From the NCBI RefSeq assembly GCF_001642835.1, contig NZ_LXEI01000002.1:186001-250000 (forward strand): 64,000 nt of DNA, read 5' to 3'. The notes beneath the pieces were generated by a model that was given only the letters and a program-made list of their open reading frames with translations, ran no database searches and was not told where the DNA came from. Both the position numbers and the translations under genes were made by a program. This DNA comes from Pseudotamlana agarivorans (GTDB lineage: Bacteria; Bacteroidota; Bacteroidia; Flavobacteriales; Flavobacteriaceae). Positions 35,880-44,188 of the stretch are shown piece by piece; position 1 is the first letter of the stretch; the number at the start of each line of letters is the position of its first letter.

Positions 35880-36857
35880 TTATAAAGATTGGGTCTCAAG
35901 ATGTTCTGCGATGCGTTTGGCGTGTATTCTAGAATTTTCTATAAACCATTTATGGGTTTCATTTCCTCCACAAACTACGCCAGCTAAATAGAGGCCTTCA
36001 ACGTTTGAAACCATGGTTTCAGAATCATAATAAGGTATGTTTTTTTCGTCTTTTGAAAGCTTTACACCACTACTTTCTAATAGCTTAAAATTAGGGAGGT
36101 ATCCTGTTAATGCGATTACAAAATCATTAGGAATGGTTTCTTCTCCGTTTTTAGTAGCGATTACCACTTCACGGTCTTTTATTTCTTTGATATTAGCATT
36201 GAAATAGGCTTTAATACTGCCTTCTTCAATTCTGTTAATTATATCTGGGCGCACCCAATATTTCACACGCTCCCCAATGCTTTCTCCGCGAACAACCATG
36301 GTTACTCGTCCACCTTTACGCCAAATTTCTAAAGCAGCATCCACAGCGGAATTGCTCGCACCTACAACAAGGACATCTTGAAGTGCATATTGGTGTGCTT
36401 CTTTATAATAATGCGTAACCTTATTAAGATTTTCCCCAGGAACATCAAGCATTTTTGGAATGTCATAAAACCCCGTACTAACGATGGTGTATTTAGAGGA
36501 ATACGTAGATTTATCTGTTTTTATAATGAAACCTCCAGCCGTTGTTTTTTCAATGCCAAGGACCGTTTCAAACAAATGTATGTTTAATTGATTTGAGGTA
36601 GTTACACGTCTGTAGTACTCTAATGCTTCATCTCTATTTGGTTTTGGATTATTACTTATAAACGGAATCTCATCAATTTCAAGTTTTTCGGAGGTTGAAA
36701 AAAATGTCATGTTTTTAGGGTAATTAAACAACGAATTGGTTAAAGTACCTTTTTCAATAATAACATAATTCCAACCTCTTTTTTTGCATTCCAATGCACA
36801 AGCAATCCCTATGGGACCACCACCAACAATAATAATATCAAATTGATTTTCTTTCAA
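35880..36857 (-). CDS. ypdA: YpdA-type FAD/NADPH-dependent bacillithiol disulfide reductase
   Basis: A 325-residue flavoprotein with two dinucleotide-binding motifs: IIIVGGGPIGIACALEC at the N-terminus for FAD and VLVVGASNSAVDAALEI near 165 for NADPH. The stretch FNYPKNMTFFSTSEKLEI and the tail YLAGVVCGGNETHKWFIENS are diagnostic of YpdA. There is no CxxC redox pair as in thioredoxin reductase, as expected for this family. YpdA reduces bacillithiol disulfide in Firmicutes; Bacteroidota members are presumed to do the same. The VOC gene follows after four bases. Confidence 0.9.
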   Translation of the reverse strand: MKENQFDIIIVGGGPIGIACALECKKRGWNYVIIEKGTLTNSLFNYPKNMTFFSTSEKLEIDEIPFISNNPKPNRDEALEYYRRVTTSNQLNIHLFETVLGIEKTTAGGFIIKTDKSTYSSKYTIVSTGFYDIPKMLDVPGENLNKVTHYYKEAHQYALQDVLVVGASNSAVDAALEIWRKGGRVTMVVRGESIGERVKYWVRPDIINRIEEGSIKAYFNANIKEIKDREVVIATKNGEETIPNDFVIALTGYLPNFKLLESSGVKLSKDEKNIPYYDSETMVSNVEGLYLAGVVCGGNETHKWFIENSRIHAKRIAEHLETQSL

Positions 36858-36955
36858 AATAACCCTTTTTTCAATGCTTTTAAAGTATCAAAACTATTTA
36901 AAACATTTGTAAATTGTATTTTTGAAAGGATAAAATTTAGAAATATTATAGCCCC

Positions 36956-37564
36956 ATGAAGAAAATGAAAATGGTTTTCGTTCTGGTTTTCGTCTTATTA
37001 ACAAGTTGCACTCAGAAGATGCGCCCTATTAAAGGTGAGACACCTTATCAAAGGCAACAAAATGCCGATTTCAAGGATGCATCCAAATCACCGTTAAAAC
37101 CAAGTGATCTTAAAGTTTTTGAAGGACTTGATTTTTTTAAGCACGATTCTACATATATGGTTCACGCTAAATTAGAGCGCACCCCAGATACTAAATGGTT
37201 TAAAATGAAAACGACTACAGATCGCCTTTCGGAAGAGCGTGTTTATGGGGTTTTATCTTTTCAATTAAAAGGAGAACCATTTAAATTAAAGGTATATCAA
37301 GGGAAGGAACTTATGACTCAAGAAGGATTTGAGGATTATTTGTTTTTACCTTTTTTAGATGAAACTAATGGTTTTGAAACTTATGGAGGGGGGCGTTATA
37401 TCGATGTTAGAATTCCTAAAAATGATTCCTTAATAATAGATTTCAATAAAGCTTATAATCCATATTGCGCCTATAATGAGGCTTATTCTTGTCCGATTGT
37501 TCCAAGAGAAAATTATCTAAAAACCAGAGTCGAAGCGGGAGTTAAAGCTTTTAAAAAGGATTAA
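36956..37564 (+). CDS. DUF1684 domain-containing lipoprotein
   Basis: A 202-residue lipoprotein (lipobox LLTSC, Cys near 18). The C-terminal two thirds match DUF1684: YGVLSFQLKGEPFKLKVYQ, DYLFLPFLDETNG, TYGGGRYIDVRIP, then the signature IDFNKAYNPYCAYNEAYSC with PIVPRENYL. The fold is beta-rich and the function unknown. Its stop codon overlaps that of the convergent crcB by three bases, so the genes share their 3' ends with no terminator between them. Confidence 0.9.
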   Translation: MKKMKMVFVLVFVLLTSCTQKMRPIKGETPYQRQQNADFKDASKSPLKPSDLKVFEGLDFFKHDSTYMVHAKLERTPDTKWFKMKTTTDRLSEERVYGVLSFQLKGEPFKLKVYQGKELMTQEGFEDYLFLPFLDETNGFETYGGGRYIDVRIPKNDSLIIDFNKAYNPYCAYNEAYSCPIVPRENYLKTRVEAGVKAFKKD

Positions 37565-37932
37565 AAACTTTTTGCTAAAAAGATTCCAAGAAAAACGGCG
37601 CATAAACCTACTATAAAACTCATAGACGTGTAAATTGCGAAAGTTAAAAAGTCTCCTGATTTTAAAAAGACATGATTTTCATGTGCAAAAGTTGAAAAAG
37701 TTGTAAATCCGCCACAGAACCCAGTCGCTAATAGTAGCGAGTGTTGTTGAGTGAAAGCGTTATTTTTTGCTGCTAGGCCTAAAAAGAATCCGATTAATAA
37801 GCTTCCCATAACATTGGCTGCGAATGTGCCGTACGGAATACTTGTATCTAAATTATTTAGGTATTTACCAATTAGAAACCTGAGAACACTTCCTAAACCA
37901 CCACCAATAAAAACAAGTAAGAGGTTTTTCAT
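37561..37932 (-). CDS. crcB: Fluoride ion channel CrcB/Fluc
   Basis: A 123-residue membrane protein with four transmembrane helices that forms a dual-topology dimer channel exporting fluoride. The helix-start motif GGGLGSVLRF, the polar track NVMGSLLIGF (pore Asn) and the break motif GFCGGFTTFSTF with its sodium-site and phenylalanine-box residues are all present. It is the second gene of a reverse-strand pair; the upstream SRPBCC/GyrI gene ends three bases before it. With that spacing there is no room for a fluoride riboswitch directly upstream. Confidence 0.95.
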   Translation of the reverse strand: MKNLLLVFIGGGLGSVLRFLIGKYLNNLDTSIPYGTFAANVMGSLLIGFFLGLAAKNNAFTQQHSLLLATGFCGGFTTFSTFAHENHVFLKSGDFLTFAIYTSMSFIVGLCAVFLGIFLAKSF

Positions 37933-37935
37933 AAT

Positions 37936-38958
37936 TTACTTAACAGCGATGTAGATTTCTGTAATCCACTCAGCAGGGTTTTCTGTAGAGCTTGGATCGG
38001 TGATGTATGTTTCAAGCATTGGGCCGCTTTCAGCAAATTCTAAACCGTTGTTAGGAATGTATTTCATAGCTGTGTCCCAAGCTTCTTTTAAGTTATTGTA
38101 GTTACCTTTTAATGTCGTTTTAACAGCTTCGAACGGCTCCATTTGACCTGTTAGAATATTGTCTTCTGTGGTAATAACTCTTTCCGTAGTTGGAATACAA
38201 CAAGAAAAGATAGCGGCGTTATTTGCAACATCCCATTTAAGATAATGAACAAAAGGTGCACCAGCCATTTTGATGTGGTGTTGCTTAGCAAATGCACTAA
38301 CTTTAGGCATCATGTCTTGCATTTTTCTTGATATTTCAGAAATCTTACATGAGGTTGTATTGTAGATGTAGAAACCGCCACCATGTTCTGTAATACCATT
38401 TACGGTAACGCTATATTTTTGCATATCGGCTGTAACAATACTATCTAATTTGAAAAGTCCACGTTCGAAATCCGGAGACGTGTTTTCTTCAATAGAACCA
38501 GCAAAGGTTGTATACATTTTCGTCATAAAATCCTGTTCGCCTTTCATAGCCCAAGTTACATTCGTGCCTTCTGCTGTATTTTCAAATGTCCAATTAATAT
38601 CAGATTGAGATTTAAAAGGTTTAACGAAAGTTATTTTTTGTGAAATGGCTTTATTTTTATCAACCGAAAGTGTTTTCATTTTTCCTTCACCTAAAACCTC
38701 TCCAGACCAAGAATATCCGGCATCAACACCAGCAGTTTTATCCTCGTAAGTAAGCGTAGCATCAGGTTCGTGTTCTATCCAAGGCGAAAACTCTGGCCAA
38801 TGTTTATAATCGTTTACTTTATTATAGAGTAGAGAAGCAGGGGCTTTAATCGTTCTACTTCTACTAAAACTAAACTCATTAGGCTGCACAGCAATATACA
38901 TAGCGGTCCCAATAAAAATAATTAATAATAATAGAAGAATGTATTTAAGTGCTTTCAT
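37936..38958 (-). CDS. Membrane-anchored SRPBCC / GyrI-like two-domain protein
   Basis: A 340-residue protein with an N-terminal membrane anchor (about 5-24). Residues about 30-170 form an SRPBCC (START-like) lipid or ligand-binding domain (SRTIKAPASLLYNKVNDYKHWPEFSPW). Residues about 185-340 resemble the GyrI/AraC effector-binding fold (FYIYNTTSCKISEISRKM, GAPFVHYLKWD, and the ending AEWITEIYIAVK). This pairing is common in Bacteroidota. It may sense or bind a small hydrophobic molecule at the membrane; no enzyme motif is evident. It is the first gene of a pair with crcB. Confidence 0.85.
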   Translation of the reverse strand: MKALKYILLLLLIIFIGTAMYIAVQPNEFSFSRSRTIKAPASLLYNKVNDYKHWPEFSPWIEHEPDATLTYEDKTAGVDAGYSWSGEVLGEGKMKTLSVDKNKAISQKITFVKPFKSQSDINWTFENTAEGTNVTWAMKGEQDFMTKMYTTFAGSIEENTSPDFERGLFKLDSIVTADMQKYSVTVNGITEHGGGFYIYNTTSCKISEISRKMQDMMPKVSAFAKQHHIKMAGAPFVHYLKWDVANNAAIFSCCIPTTERVITTEDNILTGQMEPFEAVKTTLKGNYNNLKEAWDTAMKYIPNNGLEFAESGPMLETYITDPSSTENPAEWITEIYIAVK

Positions 38959-39136
38959 TTGGTGGTGGTTTTCAATAAAAATTATAAATCAAAGATACTG
39001 ATTTTAATTTTTTACTTTATAAATTCTTATTTTCGCGTGAAATTGATTAGTCTTTTAGGGGTGAAAACTCTAAAAGGATTTTAATATACTGTTGTTTCTT
39101 TAAAAATGATTTTAATCTCTAACTATATTTAATAAT

Positions 39137-41176
39137 ATGCAACTAAAAACAATTTTGAGCATAGCTTTAGTAAGTTCGCTTTTATGGGCTTGTGGCAATG
39201 AGAAGTCTGAAACCGTTAATCATAAAATGGCCGAAAAAGAGGTTGTTAAATTTGATTACAATGTCGAGCAATTTGCAGATATAAAAATTCTGCGTTATCA
39301 AATTCCAGGTTGGGAAAATTTATCCCTTAAGGAGCAAAAACTTGTGTACTATTTAACGCAAGCTGGTTTATCTGGACGTGATATTATGTGGGATCAAAAT
39401 TACCGCTATAATTTAACCATTAGAAAAGCTTTAGAAAAAATATATACGACTTTTGAAGGCGATAAAACTAATGAGAACTGGAATGCTTTCGAGGCCTATT
39501 TAAAGCGTGTTTGGTTTAGTAATGGTATTCATCATCATTATTCAAACGATAAATTGAAGCCAGGTTTCTCTCCTGAATATTTAAAAACTTTACTTGAGGC
39601 TACCCAAACAACTTTAGAAGGTGAAGCTTTTGCTGTTTTGTTTAACGATAAGGATGCCAAGAAAGTAAACCAAGCTAAAGGTGTTGACAATGTGGCGCTT
39701 TCTGCAGTTAACTTTTACGGTCCTAATGTAACTAATGTAGATGTTGAAAGTTTCTATAAAACTAAGGTGTCTCCAAACCCTGAAAAACCATTGTCTTTCG
39801 GATTAAACTCGCAACTGGTTAAAGAAGATGGGGTGTTAAAAGAGCGTGTGTATAAGTCTGGTGGATTGTATGGTGAAGCTATCGATGAAATCATTAAATG
39901 GTTAGAATTAGCGCAAGGTGTAGCCGAAAATAAGGCTCAAGGTGATGCACTTGGTTTGTTAATTGAGTATTACAAAACCGGAGATTTACAAACATGGGAC
40001 GATTATAACGTGGCATGGACAGGAGCTACCGAAGGAAATATCGATTATATAAATAGCTTCATTGAAGTGTATAACGATCCTTTAGGATATAGAGGCTCAT
40101 ACGAAAGTATCATTCAAATTAATGATTTCGATATGTCTAAAAAAATGAAAGTCTTATCGGATAACGCACAATGGTTTGAAGATCATTCTACATTAATGGA
40201 TGCACATAAAAAGAAAAATGTCGTTGGTGTTTCATATAAGGTGGTAAGTGTAGCTGGTGAGGCTGGAGATGCTTCTCCTAGTACGCCAATTGGAGTAAAT
40301 TTACCTAATGCAAACTGGATTCGTGCGGCTGTAGGTAGTAAGTCAGTGTCCTTAGGAAATATTATTAATGCCTATAATAATGCAGGTGGTTCAGAGCGTT
40401 TAAAAGAGTTTGTAAACGATCAAGAAGAACTGGAATTAGAAGAGAAATACGGACAATTAGCTGATAAATTACATACGGCTTTACACGAGGTTATTGGACA
40501 CGCTTCAGGACAATTAAATCCTGGTGTTGGTGAAACGAAAGAAACGCTAAAAAATTATGCATCTACTTTAGAAGAAGGGCGTGCTGATTTAGTAGGACTT
40601 TATTATTTATATGATCCCAAACTTCAAGAATTAGGGTTGGTTGACGATTGGAAGTCTGTTGGAAAAGCAGCTTACGATGGTTATATTAGAAATGGTTTAA
40701 TGACGCAGCTTATTCGCTTAAATTTAGGTGACGATGTTGAAGAAGCTCATATGAGAAACAGACAATGGGTTTCGGCTTGGGTTTTTGAAAAAGGTAAAGC
40801 TGATAACGTTATTGAAAAAATTACAAGAGACGGAAAAACGTATTTCAATATTAATGATTACGAGAAATTACATGACTTATTCGGACAATTATTAAGAGAA
40901 ACACAAAGAATTAAATCTGAAGGTGATTTTGCTGCTTGCAAAGCTTTAGTTGAAGGTTATGGTGTAAAAGTAGATCAAGAAATTCATGCTGAAGTTCTAG
41001 AGCGTAACAAACAGTTTACATCGGCACCTTATAGCGGATTTGTAAATCCAGTATTAGTAGCAGAAACAGATGCTAATGGAGATATCACAGCAATAAAAGT
41101 GACTCAACCAGAAACTTTTGATGGTCAGATGTTAAACTACAGTAAAAATTTCAGTTTCCTTCCAGAAGTAAACTAG
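39137..41176 (+). CDS. Dipeptidyl-peptidase III-like metallopeptidase, family M49, lipoprotein
   Basis: A 679-residue zinc peptidase with a lipoprotein signal (SSLLWACGNEK; Cys near 19). The M49 zinc motifs are intact: HEVIGH at residues 450-455 and EEGRAD at 479-484. Family members cleave dipeptides from the N-terminus of peptides; Bacteroidota have many exported forms, which probably digest peptides at the cell envelope. The length is close to DPP III of Bacteroides. It stands alone with its own terminator. Confidence 0.92.
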   Translation: MQLKTILSIALVSSLLWACGNEKSETVNHKMAEKEVVKFDYNVEQFADIKILRYQIPGWENLSLKEQKLVYYLTQAGLSGRDIMWDQNYRYNLTIRKALEKIYTTFEGDKTNENWNAFEAYLKRVWFSNGIHHHYSNDKLKPGFSPEYLKTLLEATQTTLEGEAFAVLFNDKDAKKVNQAKGVDNVALSAVNFYGPNVTNVDVESFYKTKVSPNPEKPLSFGLNSQLVKEDGVLKERVYKSGGLYGEAIDEIIKWLELAQGVAENKAQGDALGLLIEYYKTGDLQTWDDYNVAWTGATEGNIDYINSFIEVYNDPLGYRGSYESIIQINDFDMSKKMKVLSDNAQWFEDHSTLMDAHKKKNVVGVSYKVVSVAGEAGDASPSTPIGVNLPNANWIRAAVGSKSVSLGNIINAYNNAGGSERLKEFVNDQEELELEEKYGQLADKLHTALHEVIGHASGQLNPGVGETKETLKNYASTLEEGRADLVGLYYLYDPKLQELGLVDDWKSVGKAAYDGYIRNGLMTQLIRLNLGDDVEEAHMRNRQWVSAWVFEKGKADNVIEKITRDGKTYFNINDYEKLHDLFGQLLRETQRIKSEGDFAACKALVEGYGVKVDQEIHAEVLERNKQFTSAPYSGFVNPVLVAETDANGDITAIKVTQPETFDGQMLNYSKNFSFLPEVN

Positions 41177-41197
41177 AAGTTAATACATAAGTAAATA

Positions 41198-41235
41198 AAA
41201 AAACAGAACCCTATTTAAGGTTCTGTTTTTTTATT
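41198..41235. terminator. Terminator of the M49 peptidase gene
   Basis: Stem AAACAGAACC / GGTTCTGTTT with an eight-base loop and a T tail; A-rich on the other side, so it can act on both strands. Confidence 0.88.
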
Positions 41236-41301
41236 TACACTAAATATGAGTAAAATGATATTAACAACAATAAGCGCACTTAAAATTAAAATAATGGTCA
41301 T
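41215..41301 (-). CDS. Possible 28-residue single-span membrane peptide
   Basis: The frame begins MTIILILSALIVVNIILLIF and ends SVNKKTEP: one hydrophobic helix with a short basic tail. Its last codons lie in the right arm of the terminator hairpin. It may be a genuine tiny membrane protein like others in flavobacteria, or chance. The next reverse gene upstream is also a small membrane protein. Confidence 0.35.
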   Translation of the reverse strand: MTIILILSALIVVNIILLIFSVNKKTEP

Positions 41302-41431
41302 CTTTTTATGTTTAGGTTGGTATTCTAAATGATAGATGGTTATTCTTTAAAAAGGTTGCGTCTAAAGTATTAATTTTTTTGTAAATACGTCCTTTTTTTA
41401 TGAATATCTCGGTTTTGCTTGGGGTCTACTG

Positions 41432-41617
41432 CTATTTAAAAAAGAATTTAATAGCTGAAATTAAAGCGATAAAGGCAATAAACGCAATAAGCATCCAATA
41501 GCTCCCTGCGTAAAACCGCTTGTGTAATTTCAAGTCTTTTCTGTAGGTATAGGCAATAATTATTGCGAAAACTATAAAAAATAAAACACCGAAAATGATT
41601 TGGCCTTTACTGAACAT
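41432..41617 (-). CDS. Small two-helix membrane protein (61 residues)
   Basis: Two hydrophobic helices (about 7-23 and 41-59) are joined by a basic loop with YRKDLKLHKRFYAGSYW. It begins MFSKGQIIFGVLFF. Proteins of this size and pattern are common in Flavobacteriaceae, and I believe it belongs to such a conserved group, without known function. The loop charge suggests both termini lie outside and the loop inside. Confidence 0.75.
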   Translation of the reverse strand: MFSKGQIIFGVLFFIVFAIIIAYTYRKDLKLHKRFYAGSYWMLIAFIAFIALISAIKFFFK

Positions 41618-41680
41618 ATAATATTTTTATGCAAATTTAAGGAATAACAAGCATTTAAAACCCCAATATATAATCACATT

Positions 41681-42067
41681 ATGAAAAATAAAATAGAAGC
41701 AGTAAAGGCATTTCATACGGCCTTTAAAATCGGACATCTAGAGTCGCCAAAAGCAGATTTAGGTCAGGCTAAAAACCTGCTAAGATTTAATTTAATGAAG
41801 GAAGAAAATGAAGAATACTTAGAAGCTGCACAAAACAACGATCTTGTTGAGGTTGCCGATGCGCTAGGTGATATGCTTTATATTTTATGCGGAACCATTA
41901 TTGAACATGGTATGCAGCATAAAATAGAAGAGGTTTTTGATGAAATTCAACGAAGTAATATGAGTAAATTAGGAGAAGGAGGAGAGCCTATTTATCGAGA
42001 AGATGGTAAAGTTCTAAAAGGCCCTAATTATTTTAAACCTAATATTAAATCTATTTTAGAACAATAA
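41681..42067 (+). CDS. MazG-like/PRA-PH superfamily nucleotide pyrophosphohydrolase
   Basis: A 128-residue single-domain all-alpha NTP pyrophosphohydrolase. Metal-binding motifs are MKEENEEYLEA (EExxE) and ADALGDMLYILCG (ExxD type). The C-terminal stretch SNMSKLGEGGEPIYREDGKV is characteristic of the phosphoribosyl-ATP pyrophosphatase/Cof-like group. It is distinct from the two-domain MazG at 14.3 kb. The substrate is probably a non-canonical or surplus nucleotide; no histidine genes are nearby. Confidence 0.85.
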   Translation: MKNKIEAVKAFHTAFKIGHLESPKADLGQAKNLLRFNLMKEENEEYLEAAQNNDLVEVADALGDMLYILCGTIIEHGMQHKIEEVFDEIQRSNMSKLGEGGEPIYREDGKVLKGPNYFKPNIKSILEQ

Positions 42068-42087
42068 TGTATTTAATTTTAACACAA

Positions 42088-42119
42088 AAAAAATGGTCTA
42101 TTTCTAGACCATTTTTTTG
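42088..42119. terminator. Bidirectional terminator between the MazG-like gene and ilvE
   Basis: Perfect 10-bp stem AAATGGTCTA / TAGACCATTT with a four-base loop, flanked by A-run and T-run. Confidence 0.9.
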
Positions 42120-42122
42120 TTA

Positions 42123-43190
42123 TTACTTAACCTCATAACGCCATCCAAAAGGATCTTCAGCTTTATTGGTTTGTATGTCTGTGATACGCTTTTTCAAAAA
42201 GCTAGCGTAGGTGTCGTCGATTTTTGCTATTTCATAATCGTCACCTTTATAGCCAAATCCAGAAATAGGTGAAATTACTGCAGCGGTTCCTGCTCCAAAC
42301 ATTTCCTTAAGCGAACCATTTTTAGCAGCCTCAACCACTTCAGCAACGGTAAGTTTTCTAACTTCAACAGGAATGTTTTCAGATTCCGCTAACTCAATAA
42401 TACTTTTACGTGTAATACCGTCTAGAATTCTATCGCTAGTAGGACCTGTAATTAAAGTATCATTAATACGAACAAAAATGTTCATCGCTCCAGCTTCTTC
42501 AATATACTCGTGTGTATTATCGTCTGTCCAAATAACTTGCTGATAGCCTTTTTCTATAGCCAATTGGGTAGGATAAAACTGTCCGGCATAATTACCACCA
42601 GCTTTAGCAAAACCAACACCACCATTAGCAGAACGCGAATATTTTTCTTCAATTAAAACCTTAACATCACCAGAAAAATAAGATCCTGAAGGCGCTGTAC
42701 AAATAATAAATTTATACTCATCGGCAGGAGACGCGTGGAAGCCATTACCTGAAGCGAAAACAAAAGGTCTAATATATAAGGAACTTCCTTCGTTGGAAGG
42801 AATCCAATCTTTATCAACTTCCAATAAAGCTTTTAAACCATTCATAAAATAGTTTTCAGGAAGCTCAGGAATCGCCAAACGTTTTGAAGAGATATTGATA
42901 CGCTTAAAGTTATCTAGTGGTCTAAATAACCAGACTTTTTTATCGGCGTCTTTGTAGGCTTTCATACCTTCAAAAACGGATTGTCCGTAATGGAAAATTT
43001 TAGCAGAAGGATCTAAAGTAATACCTTGATAAGGAACTACTTTAGGTGCTTGCCATTTTCCATCTTTATAGTCACATTCAAGCATGTGATCAGAAAAAAC
43101 ATGTCCGAATTTTAAATTGTTAAAATCTACATCATTTATTTTTGTAGTTTCGGATTTTATAATCTCAATATCGTTGATTATAGCACTCAT
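42123..43190 (-). CDS. ilvE: Branched-chain amino acid aminotransferase
   Basis: A 355-residue class IV aminotransferase of the longer BCAT type. It transfers amino groups between branched-chain amino acids and 2-oxoglutarate, using PLP. Visible are the substrate-side block FEGMKAYKDADKKVWLFRP, the PLP-lysine region GGVGFAKAGGNYAGQFYPT, the EEAGAMNIFV strand and the GTAAVISPI phosphate-binding loop. A full promoter lies upstream on its strand. With IcmF in the same window, branched-chain carbon could enter or leave acyl-CoA pools, but the two genes are not linked. Confidence 0.95.
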   Translation of the reverse strand: MSAIINDIEIIKSETTKINDVDFNNLKFGHVFSDHMLECDYKDGKWQAPKVVPYQGITLDPSAKIFHYGQSVFEGMKAYKDADKKVWLFRPLDNFKRINISSKRLAIPELPENYFMNGLKALLEVDKDWIPSNEGSSLYIRPFVFASGNGFHASPADEYKFIICTAPSGSYFSGDVKVLIEEKYSRSANGGVGFAKAGGNYAGQFYPTQLAIEKGYQQVIWTDDNTHEYIEEAGAMNIFVRINDTLITGPTSDRILDGITRKSIIELAESENIPVEVRKLTVAEVVEAAKNGSLKEMFGAGTAAVISPISGFGYKGDDYEIAKIDDTYASFLKKRITDIQTNKAEDPFGWRYEVK

Positions 43191-43210
43191 AGTCTCGTAT
43201 TTTTATGACA

Positions 43211-43243
43211 CAAATTTAAACAAATTCGTTCTTAAAAAATGCT
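43211..43243 (-). promoter_or_regulatory. Promoter of ilvE
   Basis: On the minus strand, TTG (43243-43241) and TAAATTTG (43218-43211) are separated by 22 bases and the -7 element is 20 bases before the ATG. Good fit to the Bacteroidota consensus. Confidence 0.55.
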
Positions 43244-43325
43244 ATATTTACAACAAATCATGGTTTCAATTAATTTTTTTGAGGCCAAATGACTAAAAAC
43301 CGACTTTTTACTAGAAAATCTTAAT

Positions 43326-44024
43326 TTGAAACGAGAAATTATTATTACTTCCGATGGCTCCTCAACCATTCATATTCCAGAATGGAACGAGCAGTATCAT
43401 TCAAAACATGGTGCTATTCAGGAGGCTTATCATGTATTTATAAAACATGGTCTTGAGTATGTTTTAGACAAATCGTTAACTTCTATAAAAGGTAAAAGTA
43501 TTTCCATTTTAGAGATTGGTTTCGGTACGGGTTTGAATACGCTAATCACTTTAATTGAAGCTAAAAAAAAACAAGTTCAAATTGAATATTGTGGTGTAGA
43601 GGCTTATCCTATTTCAGATGAAGAAGTTAATCATCTCAATTACGTTTCTGAATTAGATATTGAAGAGAAATCAGGAGTTTTTGAAGCCATTCATAATTCA
43701 AGTTGGGAAGAAAAACATGAGATTGTCGAAGGTTTTTCATTAACGAAACAAAAAAAGTTCTTTAAAAATATTACAGATTCCAATTTATATGACCTCATAT
43801 ATTTTGATGCCTTCGGAGCTCGTGTTCAACCAGAGCTATGGACGGAGGCCATATTCTCAATCATGTTTAATGCTTTAAAAGAGGGCGGTGTTTTAGTAAC
43901 CTATGCTGCCAAAGGTAGTGTGCGTCGCGCTATGCAAGCCGTTGGTTTTACAGTGACAAAATTGCCTGGCCCTCCTGGAAAACGAGAAATGCTTCGCGGG
44001 GAGAAATTGAAAGTTAGAAGTTAG
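43326..44024 (+). CDS. mnmD: tRNA 5-methylaminomethyl-2-thiouridine methyltransferase MnmD
   Basis: A 232-residue SAM-dependent methyltransferase, the stand-alone counterpart of the N-terminal half of E. coli MnmC. It completes mnm5s2U at the wobble position of tRNAs. Visible are MKREIIITSDGSSTIHIPEW at the start, the SAM-binding ISILEIGFGTGLN, the acidic CGVEAYP, and DLIYFDAFGARVQPELW; the tail KLPGPPGKREMLRG is family-typical. The FAD-dependent MnmC2 part is absent. The last codons and stop lie in a heptamer tandem repeat. Confidence 0.93.
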   Translation: MKREIIITSDGSSTIHIPEWNEQYHSKHGAIQEAYHVFIKHGLEYVLDKSLTSIKGKSISILEIGFGTGLNTLITLIEAKKKQVQIEYCGVEAYPISDEEVNHLNYVSELDIEEKSGVFEAIHNSSWEEKHEIVEGFSLTKQKKFFKNITDSNLYDLIYFDAFGARVQPELWTEAIFSIMFNALKEGGVLVTYAAKGSVRRAMQAVGFTVTKLPGPPGKREMLRGEKLKVRS

Positions 44025-44054
44025 AAGTTAAAAGTTAGAAGTGAAAAGTGAAAA
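44013..44054. repeat. Tandem 7-bp repeat, six copies, overlapping the mnmD stop
   Basis: Six consecutive 7-mers: GTTAGAA twice, GTTAAAA, GTTAGAA, then GTGAAAA twice. The first two copies encode the last residues and stop codon of mnmD. Confidence 0.9.
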
Positions 44055-44097
44055 GAAGCTCCTTATAACACCGAAAACGTAAAATGGAATTTTTAAA

Positions 44098-44118
44098 TTA
44101 ACTATTAACTATTAACCA
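44098..44118. repeat. Short 7-bp tandem repeat
   Basis: Three copies: TTAACTA, TTAACTA, TTAACCA. A second heptamer tract in the same intergenic gap. Confidence 0.75.
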
Positions 44119-44188
44119 ATATTGTTAAACCTAATATAAATACAGTCCATTAGGTATCGCCATTTTGTAGTTTTGTAAAAAAAAGAAG

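Noticed and set aside
37933-37960. Fluoride riboswitch before crcB
   Set aside because: Only three bases separate crcB from the upstream gene on its strand.
44013-44054. CRISPR-like array
   Set aside because: Units are only 7 bp and directly adjacent; there are no spacers and no cas genes.
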